Below, piece by piece: positions 54,453 through 62,150 of a stretch of 64,000 bases of DNA. The DNA is taken from assembly GCA_016841605.1 (NCBI GenBank), contig JAENYV010000004.1:1-64000 (forward strand). Direction: 5' to 3'. The notes beneath the pieces were generated by a model that did not search any database, had not been told where the DNA came from, and worked only from the letters and a program-made list of their open reading frames with translations. Source of the stretch: Dethiobacter alkaliphilus. GTDB lineage: Bacteria; Bacillota; Dethiobacteria; DTU022; UBA8154. The translations under genes were made by a program, and so were the position numbers. The number at the start of each line of letters is the position of its first letter. Positions within the stretch are counted from its first letter, which is position 1.

Positions 54453-54773
54453 ATGAAGAGATTCCACAAAGGGCTAATCCTGTTAATGGCGATGTTTCTT
54501 CTGATTGCCATGGTGGTCGGTTGCTCAAGCCCAACTTCCGTACCGGAAAATGGGGATGATGCTACCGAGCAGACTCCTGGTGATGATGCTACAGAATTAA
54601 CCCCCGGTGATGAAACTACCGATCAGACTTCCGGAGATGAAGCTATCGAGCAGACACCCGAGGATGACGCTGCCGAGCAGACAACTGGGGATGACGTTGT
54701 AGAGCAAACAACCGGTGATGACGCTACCGAGTTGACTCCCAGTGATGATGCTGCCGAGTCGGTAACAGAGTAA
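54453..54773 (+). CDS. Lipoprotein made of acidic tandem repeats
   Basis: A 106-residue exported lipoprotein. The lipobox VVGC has Cys at residue 24 after a hydrophobic core. The rest is a low-complexity run of about seven repeats of the type GDDATEQTP (about 10 residues, 30 bases each; roughly 54555-54760). ATG 54453 is chosen because AAAGGAGGTG lies 6 bases upstream; GTG 54444 would overlap that site. There is no folded domain. The decayed FMN-binding domain just downstream suggests this is the leftover N-terminus and linker of a larger lipoprotein. Confidence 0.7.
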   Translation: MKRFHKGLILLMAMFLLIAMVVGCSSPTSVPENGDDATEQTPGDDATELTPGDETTDQTSGDEAIEQTPEDDAAEQTTGDDVVEQTTGDDATELTPSDDAAESVTE

Positions 54774-54847
54774 GAACTTGTGAAATTCAGGAGAGGGTCA
54801 GAAGGTCATAACGCCGATGTTCCTTTCAGGAGCATAAAGAGACTAGA

Positions 54848-54970
54848 GAAGGAGTCTGCTATCTTGCTATAGAGACGATTCCACAGGCGATTATTGACAC
54901 TCAAAGTACGGGGGTAACTATGACCTCCGAGGAGATTGTGAGGGCAGTTGCCAATGCGACCGGCGAGTAA
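54848..54970 (+). pseudogene. Decayed C-terminal FMN-binding domain fragment
   Basis: A 40-codon stretch ending in TAA reads AIETIPQAIIDTQSTGV then TMTSEEIVRAVANATGE. This matches the end of FMN-binding domain proteins (usually AQSTDVDAVSGATxTS), with the SGA part lost. Just upstream the frame reads EHKETRE, like the family's HKETPG motif. There is no start or intact upstream frame. It is probably the remnant of the domain once fused to the repeat lipoprotein before it. Confidence 0.6.
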
Positions 54971-55021
54971 TATTTGTATCTTTGCCGGGTCAGATGACAA
55001 CTGTGTAGGAATTTATACTTA

Positions 55022-55053
55022 GGAAAAGCGCCGGGAAACCCCGGCGCTTTTCC
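55022..55053. terminator. Strong terminator hairpin
   Basis: GGAAAAGCGCCGGGG-type arms (55022-55035 and 55040-55053) pair over 14 bases around an A-rich loop, with A4 on one side and T4 on the other. It can work in both directions. Confidence 0.85.
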
Positions 55054-55136
55054 CCATAATTATTTTAATTATTAAATTGGAGTTGACAGTTAGACAGGAT
55101 ACCTTTATAATAAGAAGTGCGCAGAAAATAGAATAT

Positions 55137-55212
<76 letters not shown>

Positions 55213-55271
55213 AAACAAAACCCGCTGAAATCGAAAACCGGCGGGTTTTTGCATGCCCAAAAGGACAAAAA

Positions 55272-55565
55272 GACAAGGAATGACAAGGGGACAGGGACTT
55301 GTCTGGGATAAATGAAGAAGGTATACTCTTGCCGAGGTGGTAGAATATGCCAAGACAAGCGCGAAAAAAGAGTAAAACAGGAATTTATCATATCATGCCA
55401 AGAGAAATTTTTCCATTTATTGGGAAGGAAAGAATAAGATACTGAAAAATTTAAAGTCAATAAACGGTGTAACAAGGCAGCTTGTTCGAGTAACAGGGGT
55501 AAGCAAGTTTTTGGCTGAAAAAAGGCATAGCAGACAAGTCCCTGTTCCCTTGTCATTCCCTTGTC
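55272..55565 (+). mobile_element. MITE-like element derived from a Y1 (IS200/REP-type) transposase gene
   Basis: Terminal inverted repeats of about 34 bases (55272-55305 and 55531-55565) differ at only two positions (GACAAGGAATGACAAGGGGA versus GACAAGGGAATGACAAGGGA in the opposite sense). Inside lies a Y1 transposase start (MPRQARKKSKTGIYHIM from ATG 55347) followed, after a large deletion, by its C-terminal end (ILKNLKSINGVTRQLVRVTG, about 55435-55530). The catalytic His and Tyr regions are missing, so it cannot move on its own. Confidence 0.75.
55434..55565 (+). repeat. Direct repeat copy 1 (Y1 transposase 3' end)
   Basis: GATACTGAAAAATTTAAAGTCAATAAAC to GACAAGTCCCTGTTCCCTTGTC. It matches 59623-59742 almost base for base, apart from a 3-base loss (ATA) and a few changes. 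The two copies flank the BlaI/BlaR1 pair in the same orientation. Confidence 0.8.
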
Positions 55566-55714
55566 ATTTGTCTTAACCAGCCGTCATCCATTTTTTCAAA
55601 GTTCCTTTTTTTCGTAAATATTTCTTTTGAATAACGTTTATTTTAAACAGTACTGCGCCGCTGTGGTGATCTCCCAGAGGGTCGTTGAGCGCGACTGTAC
55701 CAAATAAGTAGAGC

Positions 55715-55843
55715 ATGGGTGTTTTGTTCACTGTTGTCGATATGTACACGGTGATGTGGGGGCTTATGGTAATTTGTTTAGTTTATTTTCGGCTCTCTCA
55801 TAAGATAAAGTATATTATTGACAATCGAGGTTTAATCCGTTAA
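55715..55843 (+). other. Short hydrophobic ORF of doubtful status
   Basis: ATG 55715 opens a 42-codon frame with one membrane-like stretch (MWGLMVICLVYFRLSHK). It ends inside the promoter of the blaI-like gene and has no good ribosome site. It may be a leftover of an older gene. Confidence 0.3.
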
Positions 55844-55846
55844 ACT
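55818..55846 (+). promoter_or_regulatory. blaI-blaR1-like operon promoter
   Basis: TTGACA (55818-55823) and TAAACT (55841-55846) are 17 bases apart. The first operator palindrome covers the -10 region. Confidence 0.75.
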
Positions 55847-55872
55847 TACAATGAGGTTTAACAAATTAAACC
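55829..55872 (+). promoter_or_regulatory. Two BlaI-type operator palindromes
   Basis: GGTTTAA-TCCG-TTAAACT at 55829-55846 and GGTTTAA-CAAA-TTAAACC at 55855-55872. The second is a perfect dyad and the first differs at one base. Centres are 26 bases apart, about 2.5 helical turns. One covers the -10 and the other the early transcript, so a bound repressor would block transcription. This is the usual autoregulation scheme of BlaI/MecI repressors, but with a distinct sequence. Confidence 0.75.
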
Positions 55873-55890
55873 TTGTGGGAGGTTTTACGA

Positions 55891-56253
55891 ATGGCAACGC
55901 CGAAGGTTTTTGAAAGTGAATACCGTTTTTGTCTGATTCTCTGGGAGAATGAGCCGGTGGGCAGTACACAGTTGGTCAGGCTTTGCAAGGAAAGGTTGGG
56001 ATGGACAAAAGCAACGACATACACGGTCATCCGCAGGCTGGCCGAACGCAGCGTTTTAAAAAATGAGAACGCCGTTGTTACATCACTCGTATCGAAGGAA
56101 GAAGTGCAGGCCGCGGAGATCAACGAACTGGTGGAAAAAACGTTCGACGGGTCGCTTCCGGCGTTTATCGCTGCATTTACAAAGCATAACTTGCTTTCTC
56201 CGGAAGAGGCTGCGCAGCTCCGGCAAATGATCGACGCGCATCAGGAGGAATGA
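55891..56253 (+). CDS. BlaI/MecI/CopY-family repressor
   Basis: A 120-residue winged-HTH repressor (SEYRFCLILWENEPVGSTQLVRLCKERLGWTKATTYTVIRRLAERS, shown here as the family core, residues 8-53). A C-terminal dimer and cleavage region follows (SLPAFIAAFTKHNLLSPEEAAQLRQMI). ATG 55891 is set by GGGAGG; a TTG at 55873 would overlap the operator. The stop overlaps the next gene's start (ATGA). It should bind the two palindromes upstream until its sensor partner triggers cleavage or release. Confidence 0.92.
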   Translation: MATPKVFESEYRFCLILWENEPVGSTQLVRLCKERLGWTKATTYTVIRRLAERSVLKNENAVVTSLVSKEEVQAAEINELVEKTFDGSLPAFIAAFTKHNLLSPEEAAQLRQMIDAHQEE

Positions 56254-59200
56254 GTATGGAAGCTGTATTTATCAAGCTCCTCAATATGAGTATCGCCGCA
56301 AGCTGGCTCATTCTCGCCGTTGTACTGCTTCGGGCAATCCTTAATAAGGCGCCGAAAGCCATCCGCCGAATTCTATGGGCGCTGGTGGGGATCCGCCTTG
56401 TTTTGCCGTTTTCACCCGAGAGTTTTTTAAGTCTGATCCCCAGCGCGGAAACGATCAGCCCGGATATCCTGTATACCGGAACGCCGAAGATACATAGCGG
56501 TGTTTCCGCGTTCAACACATACGTTAATCCTGTGGTTTCCGATTCCCTCACGCCGGCGGCGGGCGCCGGCATCAACCCGCTGCAGATCGTCGCATCCATC
56601 GCATCCGTCGTCTGGATCGCGGGTATGGCAGTCCTGCTGCTGTATGCCGCGGTGAGCTATATCCGCCTGCGCCGCAAAGTAGCCGAGGCCGTCCCGCTCA
56701 GAGATAACCTCTGGCAGAGCGAGGTTGTTGTATCACCCTTTGTGCTCGGCTTTTTCCGTCCGCGCATCTATCTGCCCTTCGGCATAGACGAGGAAACCAT
56801 GGCCTATGTTGTCGCCCATGAAAATGAGCATATCAACCGTTACGACCACTGGATCAAACCTATCGGCTTTCTGCTGCTCGTCATACACTGGTTCAATCCG
56901 CTTATCTGGCTTGCGTATATCCTGCTCTGCCGGGATATTGAACTTGCCTGCGATGAGCATGTGGTAAAGCGGATGAGCGCCGACGATAAGAAGGCGTATT
57001 TAAAGGCGCTGCTTACATGCAGCGTGGACCGCCGCTCTATCGCCTCGTGCCCTCTGGCCTTTGGTGAGGTGGGCGTGAAGCAGAGAATCAAAAACGTACT
57101 GAATTACAAAAAGCCCGCATTTTGGATCATTATCGTGGCGCTGGCTTCCTGTGTTGTGGTAGCGGTGTGCTTTCTGACGAATCCCAAAACAGCCGAAGAT
57201 CCGGCGAAGGTCGTGGGCGAATACGACGCCAGTTCATTGGGCGGCGCGTTTGTGACCTCCGGAAACCCTGCCTATAAAATTGGAATGAACGCTTACGGCA
57301 TGCCGGTTTTTGTGGATACGGACGCGGCTTTTGATGCAATTCTGGAAGACTGTGCCGACGGCTTTGCCTGCCTTTCAAACGAATTCGACTTGCCTGCCGT
57401 AACAAAGCAAAACTATAAAGTCTATAAGACCTATGGCTGGCAAACAGGCGCGAGTGACGAAGCCGTGCGAAAGCAATGCGTGGAGATCAGTCAGTTTTTT
57501 GATATCTATGAGAACAGCTTTTCCACCGACCGGGCTGTCGTAACGACACCGACGGCGAAAACGGCCACGGAGGCTGGAAACGGCGTCTATACCGCCGGGG
57601 TGTTGCTAGGTCAAAACGGCGGTTTGTCCTATTTGCCGGAGGACGGCAACTATTATGCGCAGATCATCCTGTCCAATTATTTACTGTCCGTCATAAACGA
57701 CAAAGGACAGACCATCTTTGAGAATGGCAACTCAAAGGTTTCGCATATGACCCGTGTGGTGCTCATTGACAAGCTGAACGAGGCGTATATATTGGGAATG
57801 GACGAAGCTGATGTGCCGGAGTATGACAGCCTCCATGATATGACGGTTTATTCCTACTATGCCTCGGACGGCGATGATAACGACATAAAGTACAGCATAT
57901 ACTGGTTCAACGGTGAGCCTAAATGGTTCGCGGAGGGCGAGATGCTGCGGATCTACGAACTTGAACCGACAACGCCGGTCACCGCCTATATCTCCCAGAG
58001 CTGTCTTTATATGACCCCACTCAGTTCAACGGTGAGCCTAGACGGTGACAGCGGTTGCCGCTATTTCATCGGCGAGGACAGCGTTACGATCATGAACAAG
58101 CAGACCGGTGATATTATAGCCGTTTCCTCGCCGGTCAGTTGGGACTGGCAGCCCATAAGCGGAGATGAGTGGAAGGCGCTGTTCTTTGGAGGCTACGCGC
58201 CGGATATCAATATCTATAAAAATCCTCAGGCGATAAAGTTTTCGAGCAGGTATTACCTGTTCAACATGGATGGTGAGCTGTGGATTGGCGACTACGGCAG
58301 TGACAAGGTCGGCATGGGAAGCATATATTCGCTGGTACTGGAAAGCAGTGCGGGCGTCGAATGGGAGTACACGCCGGTGCTCAGTTCCCGCGTCCCGGCC
58401 TTTCCGTTTCGCTTCAAACTGGAGTACACACGTATCGAAGCGGAATGTACCGGCGGACATCTCATCGGCTTTGACGATCACGACGGTACGGGATATCCGC
58501 AGGGCAAAGCCCTGACCGTACCGACAGGCAGTGCGCTCTACTGGTCGCCTACAGCGGCGGACGCTGACCCGGCCCTCGTTCTGACAGCGCAAATCAGTTT
58601 TACCGTTTACAGCGGAGACGAGGCGATCTATTCGGGTGCTATATTCATTTCCGGAACGACCGGCACGGGGTCTGCCGCGGCCATATACAACGCGGTGCTG
58701 TCCGAAGGCGATGGCCTGATGCTGATCCGGGCGCCGGATACCGACGGAGCGCTGATTCAGGCGGCGGGAACGTACTCAACCTCCTCAGTCGGCGGTATCG
58801 GCTGGCCGCAGCACTTAGCCGTCGCGCAGGCCGATCTTGACGGCGACGGAGCCGACGAGTCCGTCACTGTAACGAAGGAAGAGGATGACTTCTATGTTCT
58901 GAGCGTGCTGAAAGCAAACGGCTCTGAGCTGTTGTGGAGCGAGGAAATGTCAACGGCGCATCCCGGCTGGGATTCCCTATTCCTCTGCACGCTGGACGGG
59001 AGAGACTGTCTCTTGCGTTATAATCCTACGATGTACCAGGGCGAATGTTCCTACCGCTACACACTTTTTACACTTGAAAATGGACGTGAAAACATCAAGC
59101 AGACCCGCACGGTTGCGTTTGACGCCAACGGAACAAATCTCCTTGATGTGGATGAAATGACTTCCTTTGCCGACGAGGTGAACGCCATGCTGGAAAAGAG

Positions 59201-59573
59201 CATCCTGCTGCTCAAGACGGAGGGGGGAATCGCCGCAATTGGGCCGTCTGGCGCCGAGGAATATTCGGAAAACTACGCAGTACTTTTCGCAAGCGGAGCT
59301 TCAAACCTGACCGAAGCGGCAATTATCCGCGCCGCGCAGGTCTTTATCCGTCAGGAAGCAGATTTTGATACAATATGGAACTTTACCTCACCGGAATTAA
59401 ACGAGATCGATGCCTCGCGTTTTGCGGGTATGCCCCTGTTCACCAAGGACTACGATGCGGACAGCAAACTCTATGAGGTTACCTTTAATACCTCGGATGA
59501 CGCCGTTCTGGGCCCGATTATCCTTTTCGTGGACGATCACGGAACGGTGTTTGGTTCCCCCGGGCGGGATTAA
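56250..59573 (+). CDS. BlaR1-like M56 metallopeptidase sensor with a large unusual extracellular region
   Basis: A 1107-residue membrane protein. Residues 1-310 are the M56/BlaR1 part: about four membrane segments and the zinc-protease motif HENEH (VAHENEHINRYDHW, about residue 190), then a conserved ELACDEHVVKRM. After the last membrane segment (about 290-310) come about 790 extracellular residues. I see no penicillin-binding (SxxK/SxN/KTG) sensor. A calcium-loop-like DLDGDGADE lies at about residue 870. It is richer in GC than its surroundings, which suggests transfer. It probably senses an unknown envelope signal and inactivates the upstream repressor. Confidence 0.87.
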   Translation: MSMEAVFIKLLNMSIAASWLILAVVLLRAILNKAPKAIRRILWALVGIRLVLPFSPESFLSLIPSAETISPDILYTGTPKIHSGVSAFNTYVNPVVSDSLTPAAGAGINPLQIVASIASVVWIAGMAVLLLYAAVSYIRLRRKVAEAVPLRDNLWQSEVVVSPFVLGFFRPRIYLPFGIDEETMAYVVAHENEHINRYDHWIKPIGFLLLVIHWFNPLIWLAYILLCRDIELACDEHVVKRMSADDKKAYLKALLTCSVDRRSIASCPLAFGEVGVKQRIKNVLNYKKPAFWIIIVALASCVVVAVCFLTNPKTAEDPAKVVGEYDASSLGGAFVTSGNPAYKIGMNAYGMPVFVDTDAAFDAILEDCADGFACLSNEFDLPAVTKQNYKVYKTYGWQTGASDEAVRKQCVEISQFFDIYENSFSTDRAVVTTPTAKTATEAGNGVYTAGVLLGQNGGLSYLPEDGNYYAQIILSNYLLSVINDKGQTIFENGNSKVSHMTRVVLIDKLNEAYILGMDEADVPEYDSLHDMTVYSYYASDGDDNDIKYSIYWFNGEPKWFAEGEMLRIYELEPTTPVTAYISQSCLYMTPLSSTVSLDGDSGCRYFIGEDSVTIMNKQTGDIIAVSSPVSWDWQPISGDEWKALFFGGYAPDINIYKNPQAIKFSSRYYLFNMDGELWIGDYGSDKVGMGSIYSLVLESSAGVEWEYTPVLSSRVPAFPFRFKLEYTRIEAECTGGHLIGFDDHDGTGYPQGKALTVPTGSALYWSPTAADADPALVLTAQISFTVYSGDEAIYSGAIFISGTTGTGSAAAIYNAVLSEGDGLMLIRAPDTDGALIQAAGTYSTSSVGGIGWPQHLAVAQADLDGDGADESVTVTKEEDDFYVLSVLKANGSELLWSEEMSTAHPGWDSLFLCTLDGRDCLLRYNPTMYQGECSYRYTLFTLENGRENIKQTRTVAFDANGTNLLDVDEMTSFADEVNAMLEKSILLLKTEGGIAAIGPSGAEEYSENYAVLFASGASNLTEAAIIRAAQVFIRQEADFDTIWNFTSPELNEIDASRFAGMPLFTKDYDADSKLYEVTFNTSDDAVLGPIILFVDDHGTVFGSPGRD

Positions 59574-59622
59574 GCGCCGCCAGTTATTAACATTGTTTAT
59601 ATTGATACAATTACGGGAGGAT

Positions 59623-59742
59623 AAGATACTGAAAAATTTAAAGTCAATAAACAGTGTAACAATAAGGCAGCTTGTGCGAGTAACAGGGGTAAGCAAGTTT
59701 ATGGTTGAAAAGGTATAGCAGACAAGTCCCTGTCCCCTTGTC
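59623..59742 (+). pseudogene. Y1 transposase 3'-end remnant, direct repeat copy 2
   Basis: The frame reads ILKNLKSINSVTIRQLVRVTGVSKFMVEKV then stop, the C-terminus of an IS200/REP-type Y1 transposase. The right terminal sequence CAGACAAGTCCCTGTCCCCTTGTC (59719-59742) follows. The left end and the rest of the gene are absent. It is nearly identical to 55434-55565. Confidence 0.78.
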
Positions 59743-59773
59743 TTCCATTTTAGAACACCAATAAAAGTTAGGC

Positions 59774-60433
59774 TTATAAAAGCTGGAACTGATTTTTATG
59801 AAAATTCAGAACGCCGTCATTTCTGAGTTTTGAAAGCTCTGCCGACATGGCGCTGCGTTCGACAGAAAGATAGTCCGCAAGCTCTTGACGATTGAATGGG
59901 ATGTTGAAACGGTTGCTCCTTGCTTTCTTCGCTTCGGCTGAAAGGTAAGCAAGGAGCTTTTCACGGGTCGTGCGCTTTGAGGTAATTTCGATTTTCTGAG
60001 TCAGCAGTATATTTTTCATTGATACGATATTCAGCAAATTCTGAATGAGCCTGCTATGAAAACTGCATGCCTTGGTGCACGGAACGGCAAGTCTGCGACA
60101 GTCAATAAACAGAAGCTCGCTTCCAGTCGTTGTGATTACACTGACCGGAAGCGTTTTTATTTCCGCGCAGGCAAAGGATTCCCCAAACATATTCCCTGAG
60201 CCTATTTTGGCGAAGATACTTCTGTTTCCCTGATAGTCATCCTGAACGACCTGAATCTGCCCTGATAAAACGATACCGAATTGCTTTATGCTTTGACCGC
60301 TGAAAAATACAGTCTGGCCTTTTTCATAATGAGCCGTTGTCGCGGATAGGCACGACAGAAGCGGCTGCAGTTCCGATTCTTCAATACCTGTGAACAAATT
60401 TACCTCTTTCAGTACATCTAAATATTTCTTCAT
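59774..60433 (-). CDS. Crp/Fnr-family transcriptional regulator
   Basis: A 219-residue regulator. An N-terminal cyclic-nucleotide-type domain (YEKGQTVFFSGQSIKQFGIVLSG, GNMFGESFACAE) is followed by a C-terminal HTH (NRQELADYLSVERSAMSAELSKLRNDG). Start ATG 60433 (MKKYLDVLKEV) is chosen because it gives the family start; the longer reading adds a hydrophobic non-family leader. Scattered Cys (CLSATT, CAEIK, CRRLAVPCTKAC) could bind a cluster, but no Fnr-type Cys spacing is clear. It faces a ferredoxin-like gene away from it, with a palindrome in its own leader. Confidence 0.9.
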   Translation of the reverse strand: MKKYLDVLKEVNLFTGIEESELQPLLSCLSATTAHYEKGQTVFFSGQSIKQFGIVLSGQIQVVQDDYQGNRSIFAKIGSGNMFGESFACAEIKTLPVSVITTTGSELLFIDCRRLAVPCTKACSFHSRLIQNLLNIVSMKNILLTQKIEITSKRTTREKLLAYLSAEAKKARSNRFNIPFNRQELADYLSVERSAMSAELSKLRNDGVLNFHKNQFQLL

Positions 60434-60447
60434 AAGAACTCTCTTTC

Positions 60448-60461
60448 GTTGGAATTCCAAC
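60448..60461 (-). promoter_or_regulatory. 14-bp perfect palindrome, candidate operator of the Crp/Fnr gene
   Basis: GTTGGAATTCCAAC is fully symmetric and lies between the -10 and the start codon of the Crp/Fnr gene. It probably allows autorepression. Confidence 0.6.
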
Positions 60462-60476
60462 AGAATTATTAGCCTA

Positions 60477-60505
60477 AGTATAGTAAACTTAAGACAGAAA
60501 ATCAA
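60477..60505 (-). promoter_or_regulatory. Promoter of the Crp/Fnr-family gene
   Basis: On the minus strand TTGATT (60505-60500) and TATACT (60482-60477) are 17 bases apart. Confidence 0.65.
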
Positions 60506-60554
60506 CAACAATATGAAGCACACACTCCAAGAATAAGAAGGAGGTAAGAAAAAT

Positions 60555-61259
60555 ATGATTAGAAAAATAATCAGAATTGACGAAGAGAAATGCAATGGCT
60601 GTGGTTTATGCGCTGAAGCCTGTCATGAAGGAGCGATCGGTATAGTAAACGGAAAGGCAAAGCTTCTCCGTGACGATTACTGTGACGGCCTTGGCGACTG
60701 TCTTCCGGTCTGCCCTACGGGAGCCATCAGCTTTGAGGAGCGTGAAGCAGCGGAATACGATGAAGCTGCGACTAAGAAGAACAAGCTGAAAAGACAGGAA
60801 GAAGTGCTGCCCTGCGGTTGCCCCGGCACACAGACTAAAGCCATCCGTCGGGTAACCGGACGTGAAACCGTCCGCAACAATGTCTACGAAAATGATAGTC
60901 AACTGTCACAGTGGCCCGTCCAAATAAAGCTCGCACCGGTCAACGCGCCTTATTTTGCGGACGCAAATCTCTTGATTGCCGCGGACTGTACAGCGTATGC
61001 TTACGGTGATTTTCACAGCAAGTTTATTCGGAACCGGGTAACGCTGATTGGCTGCCCCAAGCTTGATGAAGGGGATTACAGTGACAAGCTGACGGCGATT
61101 ATTAAGAACAACAGTATCAAAAGCGTTACAGTCGTCCGCATGGAGGTGCCATGTTGCGGTGGCATTGAAAACTCGGTAAAAAAGGCTCTTCAGGCCAGTG
61201 GGAAATTCATTCCCTGGCAGGTAGTGACAATTTCAACCGACGGCAAAATTCTTGATTAA
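60555..61259 (+). CDS. 4Fe-4S ferredoxin-domain protein
   Basis: A 234-residue protein. The N-terminal 2[4Fe-4S] ferredoxin domain has CNGCGLCAEAC and a second, modified motif CDGLGDCLPVC. A middle Cys-rich stretch (LPCGCPG) and a C-terminal region with ADCTAYAYGDFH, IGCPKLDEGDY and VPCCGGIEN follow. Such proteins commonly sit beside Crp/Fnr regulators and hybrid-cluster proteins in anaerobes. AAGGAGGTAAG sets the start. It probably shares regulation with the divergent Crp/Fnr gene. The role is redox, details unknown. Confidence 0.87.
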   Translation: MIRKIIRIDEEKCNGCGLCAEACHEGAIGIVNGKAKLLRDDYCDGLGDCLPVCPTGAISFEEREAAEYDEAATKKNKLKRQEEVLPCGCPGTQTKAIRRVTGRETVRNNVYENDSQLSQWPVQIKLAPVNAPYFADANLLIAADCTAYAYGDFHSKFIRNRVTLIGCPKLDEGDYSDKLTAIIKNNSIKSVTVVRMEVPCCGGIENSVKKALQASGKFIPWQVVTISTDGKILD

Positions 61260-61274
61260 CGGGGGATACAAACA

Positions 61275-61589
61275 ATGATAGAAAAAGAGTATAAACTGTC
61301 CAAACCTACTGAAAAAGTGATAGAAAAAGTCATATTTGATGAAAACATTCATTATCTACACATGGTGTTTAATAAAGACGAGGGACTGCCGGAGCACTTT
61401 TCCAATTCAAACGTGTATATGACCGTTATTAGAGGAAGGCTCTCCATTGGCCTAAATGAACAGGATATTCATGAGTACGAGGCCGGGACTCTGTTAAAAA
61501 TTCCTTTTCAGACAAAAATGAATGTTAAAAACTTACATCCGGAAAAATTGGAGCTAATCGTCGTAAAGGCGCCCGCTCCAAAAAACTGA
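61275..61589 (+). CDS. Cupin-domain protein
   Basis: A 104-residue small beta-barrel protein with the cupin core (LPEHFSNSNVYMTVIRGRLSIGLNEQDIHEYEAGTLLKIPF, shown only as its two conserved strands, residues 36-78). One motif-1 His (EHFSNSN) is present; a full metal triad is not evident. It lies 15 bases after the ferredoxin-like gene with a GGGGG site, so the two form an operon. The ligand is unknown. Confidence 0.85.
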   Translation: MIEKEYKLSKPTEKVIEKVIFDENIHYLHMVFNKDEGLPEHFSNSNVYMTVIRGRLSIGLNEQDIHEYEAGTLLKIPFQTKMNVKNLHPEKLELIVVKAPAPKN

Positions 61590-61609
61590 GGAGAAAAAAT
61601 ACTGTGATA

Positions 61610-61777
61610 ATTAGCTTGGAAGAGGCTAACGCACGCGAATATGGCTTATCGGCAGTTGTTGGAGTAGAAAATGCTACCAAACTGATAAAAGACAGACAGA
61701 GAATCTGCGTACATTGGGAACTGCTTGACAATTCAATCCGTATTTTCAAGATACTCCTGAACTTGTTCATCATTTAA
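61610..61777 (+). pseudogene. Fragment of a PEP-utilising enzyme mobile domain
   Basis: A 55-codon open frame without a start reads ANAREYGLSAVVGVENATKLI then a short tail. It is the swivelling domain of PEP synthase or rifampicin phosphotransferase-type enzymes (usually SHAAIVARELGIPAVVGxxNAT). The phospho-His part is missing. It follows the cupin gene. Confidence 0.6.
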
Positions 61778-61942
61778 AGTTTGATGAATTTTTATTGTAC
61801 CTGCATCCAAAGCTTTCTTGTAATACCAGCATTTATAGTTTATTCGTTCAAGTGCTTTTTGCAATTCTAAAATCTGTGTTTCCACAGAATCTTTTCTTTC
61901 GAGAAACATTTCATATCTTTCTTTTAGGGTGGTATCACCGAG
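61733..61942 (-). pseudogene. C-terminal fragment of a MerR-family regulator
   Basis: The minus strand reads LGDTTLKERYEMFLERKDSV and then QILELQKALERINYKCWYY, the dimerisation helix region and tail of a MerR-type regulator, ending in TGA at 61733. The N-terminal HTH is absent and stops lie upstream. It overlaps the tail of the PEP-domain fragment. Confidence 0.65.
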
Positions 61943-62012
61943 CTAACTCTAAGAGATAGAATAACTATATCAACGGGTAACACAAATGTCAACGAGGAAG
62001 GAGGAATAAGAG

Positions 62013-62150
62013 ATGAAAAAGCAAACAGCAGGCAGAGATGCCCTTGGAGCGTTTGCACCAAAATTTGCCGAAATTAACGATGAGGTGCTTTTTGGACAGG
62101 TACATGGTCACGTGAAGATTAATAAGAGAAAGGATGAAAACGATGAATAA
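62013..62150 (+). pseudogene. Truncated carboxymuconolactone decarboxylase-like gene
   Basis: After a good GAAGGAGGAATA site, ATG 62013 opens 45 codons (MKKQTAGRDALGAFAPKFAE then INDEVLFGQV). This matches the N-terminus of carboxymuconolactone decarboxylase/AhpD-like proteins. It breaks off at residue 30 into unrelated sequence and stops at 62150, overlapping the alcohol dehydrogenase start. The catalytic Cys region is missing. Confidence 0.65.

Noticed and set aside
60434-60595. Long hydrophobic N-terminal extension of the Crp/Fnr regulator
   Set aside because: It would run through the promoter and palindrome; MKKYLDVL at 60433 is the family-like start.
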